Source: Verrucomicrobiaceae bacterium
GTDB lineage: Bacteria; Verrucomicrobiota; Verrucomicrobiae; Verrucomicrobiales; Akkermansiaceae
Length of the DNA stretch: 6,837 nt
Assembly (NCBI GenBank): GCA_947372405.1
Contig: CANBTO010000273.1
Span: 1-6,837, forward strand
Direction: 5' to 3'
Shown here: in pieces, positions 4,943 through 6,837 of the stretch
Layout of the letters: every line of letters starts with the position of its first letter
How positions within the stretch are numbered: the first letter of the stretch is position 1
Notes under the pieces: model-generated
Database searches by the model: none
Told to the model about the DNA's origin: nothing
The model's input: only the letters and a program-made list of their open reading frames with translations
Program-made: the position numbers and the translations under genes

Positions 4943-5332
4943 ATGAATACAAAACCACTGCATGAAGGCGCGATCATGATCCATGGAAACGGCGTCGGAA
5001 CGATCAGCGATGAGATGATTCAAAACCGCGCTTCCGAACTGGCGGTGATCGATGGCCGGGCGGCGGAGAATGCATCCCAAGCCGATTGGGACGAGGCGGA
5101 GCTGGAACTGACGAGCGGCGATGAACCGGCATCCTTGGAATCCCTGCCTGAATCGGATCGCTGGAACCCAATCCCGGGAACGCCCGGCCAGGAGGCTGCG
5201 GTGGAATTCGATGACAACGAGGATGAAGAAGGAAGGAGTGTCGGAGAGCGATTGGTGCAGGCGGGAATCGCTGAGGCCGATCACGAACAAAAACTCGCAG
5301 CGGCACGTGACGCCGCGGACGATAATCAGTGA
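4943..5332 (+). CDS. Small acidic protein of unknown function, DUF2934-like amino terminus
   Basis: A 129-residue soluble protein with no signal or membrane segment. Residues 22-57 (SDEMIQNRASELAVIDGRA, then SQADWDEAELEL) follow the pattern of the short DUF2934 motif: a helix, a Gly turn, Asp-Trp, and an acidic helix. A central ESLPESDRWNPIPGTPG (67-82) is followed by a very acidic stretch FDDNEDEEG (89-97) and a helical tail rich in Ala, Glu and Asp. I recall similar proteins in soil Verrucomicrobia and Acidobacteria, but none with a known job. The longer reading from 4751 would translate the RAYT relic in reverse and is rejected. It stands alone, just right of the relic and left of the second repeat pair. 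Coding status is well supported by the ribosome site and ordered composition; function is unknown. Confidence 0.75.
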   Translation: MNTKPLHEGAIMIHGNGVGTISDEMIQNRASELAVIDGRAAENASQADWDEAELELTSGDEPASLESLPESDRWNPIPGTPGQEAAVEFDDNEDEEGRSVGERLVQAGIAEADHEQKLAAARDAADDNQ

Positions 5333-5430
5333 GGCGTAAAAAGGGTCAGTCCCGACAAGCATCACTTCCAGTTTGGCCAGGTTAAATACAGGCCTGTCCG
5401 GAATGTCTCGGGATGAAGCGCCGCTCTGCA

Positions 5431-5501
5431 ACGGAGCGCCGGCTTCAGCCGGCAAGAGAATCCGGTGCCGCTGGACTCGCCGACTGAAGTCAGCGCTCCG
5501 T
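5431..5501. repeat. Inverted pair of REP-like palindromes (BIME-like)
   Basis: Two 23-base units, 5431-5453 and 5479-5501, are inverted relative to each other and agree at 20 of 23 positions. Each is itself a hairpin: GCCGGC-TTCA-GCCGGC in the first, and GCTGAC-TTCA-GTCGGC in the second (read on the minus strand), both followed outward by the shared GGAGC head. The three differences between units fall in the stem and keep pairing, with one G-T pair, so the structure rather than just the bases is preserved. The 25-base centre is unrelated. The pair lies between the acidic-protein gene and the cytochrome/PSD gene. Confidence 0.8.
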
Positions 5502-5586
5502 CGGGGGCGGGCAGCCGAAATGAGCCTTGATCCCCCCAAAAGCAAGAAGGCTTCCTTCAAACTCGTAGTCGCAGCTGAATTTCCAG

Positions 5587-6837
5587 ATGGCTGCGCTTTT
5601 TCCACCCACGAGTTCTTGTCCTTGGAAGCTGGCAGCACTGCTTGCCGTCTCAGGTCTTGCGCTCTCCAATGCCGAAGCGGCGCCGCATCCGGATGATGCC
5701 CTGGTGCCTTTTCTCGGGAACCATTGCTACGACTGTCACGACAGCACCACTAAAAAAGGCGGGCTCAACCTTGAGGAAATGTCCTCGGATCTCAACAATC
5801 CGGACACCATGGCGGAGTGGATCAAAGTCCACGACCGGCTGAAAAATGGTGAGATGCCGCCGAAAAAAAAGGACACCCCGCCAGCAGAAGAGAGTTCCGC
5901 CTTCCTCGGCACCCTTTCCAAATCCCTCATCGCCGCCGACAACGACCGCGCCGCCAAACAAGGCCGCTCGACATGGCGCAGGCTGAACCGCTTCGAATAC
6001 GAAAACTCAGTCCGCGATCTTCTTGACGCGCCATGGCTCCAGCTCAGGGATGTCCTTCCGGAGGACGGCGAAGCGCACCGCTTCAACAAATCCGGATCCG
6101 CCCTCGACATTTCCCATGTCCAGCTTGCCCGCTACATGCAGGCGGCGGACATCGCGCTCAGGGATGTGATTGCCACCGTGCCCGACAAGCCGCAGGCAAC
6201 GGTCAAACGATACTACGCCCGCGACCAGTCGATGATGGTCGGGAAAATCTTCTTCAACGAATTCAACGGCTCTGCGGTGCGCGCAACGTTCCCCCTGCTG
6301 GGCACGGAAGCCCAGCCTGATGTGATCAGCAAGAAAGAGCCGCCCACGGTCGGCGACAAGAACCCGGACATCCGCGACCGTGAAGCCATCGGCGTGGTCG
6401 CCAGCAACTACGAACCCATCGAGCTCCGATTCAATGCCTTCAGGGCATCCATGGACGGCCACTACAAGATCCGGCTCCGTGCCCAGACATTCACGGCCGG
6501 GCCGGAGAAAAAAAATTATTGGAATCCCGACCGCGACCATTGTTTCCCGGGCCAACGTGACGAGCCCGTCTCCATCTATGCGGTCGGTGCCCGCTCTCTG
6601 CGGAAAATCGGCGGCTTTGATGTCACCATCGAACCCACCGTCAACGAGATCGAGGCGATCCTCCGCAAAGGCGAAACCATCGGCCCGGATGCCGCCCGGC
6701 TTTTCCGTTCCCGCCCGCCCAACTTCCACAATCCGCTCGCGACCCCGTCCGGTACCCCCGGCGTCGCCTACCGCTGGCTCGAGGTCGAAGGCCCGCTCTA
6801 CGAGCAATGGCCTCCCGCCGGCCACAAGACCCTCTTC
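5587..6837 (+). CDS. Secreted cytochrome/PSD (DUF1587/DUF1592-class) protein, partial at right edge
   Basis: The first 417 residues are present and the frame is open at the edge. Residues 1-31 form a signal peptide: Lys14, hydrophobic LAALLAVSGLAL and cleavage near NAEA/AP, giving a periplasmic protein. HCYDCHDSTTKKGGLNLE (46-63) is the c-type haem site (C47, C50, H51) of a PSCyt1-like cytochrome domain, and Met90 in GEMPP is the likely sixth ligand. DUF1587 (PSD3) follows at about 130-195 (RRLNRFEYENSVRDLL, then LPEDGEAHRFN). The later part (about 265-345) looks beta-rich. Full relatives run about 700-1000 residues, with DUF1592, DUF1588 and DUF1585 further on, outside this window. These proteins are abundant in Planctomycetes and Verrucomicrobia and are thought to act in extracellular or periplasmic redox chemistry, perhaps on polysaccharides; the reaction is unproven. 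A TAG lies upstream in frame, fixing this ATG; no clear Shine-Dalgarno is seen. Confidence 0.9.
   Translation, partial: MAALFPPTSSCPWKLAALLAVSGLALSNAEAAPHPDDALVPFLGNHCYDCHDSTTKKGGLNLEEMSSDLNNPDTMAEWIKVHDRLKNGEMPPKKKDTPPAEESSAFLGTLSKSLIAADNDRAAKQGRSTWRRLNRFEYENSVRDLLDAPWLQLRDVLPEDGEAHRFNKSGSALDISHVQLARYMQAADIALRDVIATVPDKPQATVKRYYARDQSMMVGKIFFNEFNGSAVRATFPLLGTEAQPDVISKKEPPTVGDKNPDIRDREAIGVVASNYEPIELRFNAFRASMDGHYKIRLRAQTFTAGPEKKNYWNPDRDHCFPGQRDEPVSIYAVGARSLRKIGGFDVTIEPTVNEIEAILRKGETIGPDAARLFRSRPPNFHNPLATPSGTPGVAYRWLEVEGPLYEQWPPAGHKTLF

Noticed and set aside
4811..5349. GGGTCAG words in opposite orientation at 4812-4818 and 5343-5349 as outer element ends
   Set aside because: Seven shared bases are too few, and the similarity does not extend on either side.
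6007..6825. 272-codon minus-strand ORF antisense to the cytochrome/PSD gene
   Set aside because: The plus frame has a signal peptide, CXXCH and DUF1587 motifs. The antisense frame has none and is a GC-driven shadow.

Overview
The window looks like chromosomal DNA of a Verrucomicrobiota bacterium, probably a soil or freshwater relative of Luteolibacter or Haloferula. This is inferred, not proven. The main pointers are a secreted cytochrome/PSD-type (DUF1587/DUF1592-class) protein at the right edge, which is typical of Planctomycetes and Verrucomicrobia. A remnant of a REP-associated tyrosine transposase (RAYT), moderately high GC and frequently weak Shine-Dalgarno sites fit the same picture.

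Layout from left to right. Positions 1-1193 (minus) hold the first 397 residues of an SbmA/BacA/YddA-type ABC exporter with fused membrane and ATPase parts; the gene runs off the left edge before Walker A. Positions 1194-1724 are non-coding and rich in small perfect hairpins. Positions 1725-2081 (minus) encode a 118-residue probable lipoprotein of unknown function. Positions 2219-3022 (plus) are a compact two-gene operon, an ArsR-type repressor followed by an SRPBCC/AHSA1 protein. It is driven by a promoter with a consensus -35 box and a perfect palindromic operator in its spacer, and it is followed by a strong stem-loop. Positions 3220-4329 (minus, convergent) encode a flavodoxin-fold NAD(P)H-dependent reductase-like protein with a cysteine cluster. 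Positions 4461-4616 (minus) encode a 51-residue glycine-rich membrane protein resembling DUF3309.

Positions 4637-4906 are the most unusual part. A 23-codon amino-terminal stump of a RAYT lies between two inverted copies of a roughly 40-bp repeat. A third, solo copy of the repeat core sits at about 1361-1381. I read this as an internally deleted RAYT/REP unit. Positions 4943-5332 (plus) encode a small acidic protein with a DUF2934-like amino terminus. Positions 5431-5501 hold a second, unrelated inverted pair of REP-like palindromes with pairing-preserving differences between arms. From 5587 to the right edge (plus) is the first 417 residues of the secreted cytochrome/PSD protein.

Most genes seem to be independent transcription units. 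The only clear functional partnership is the ArsR/SRPBCC operon. The repeats lie between genes, as expected for RAYT-mobilised palindromes. No rRNA, tRNA, CRISPR array or complete mobile element was seen.
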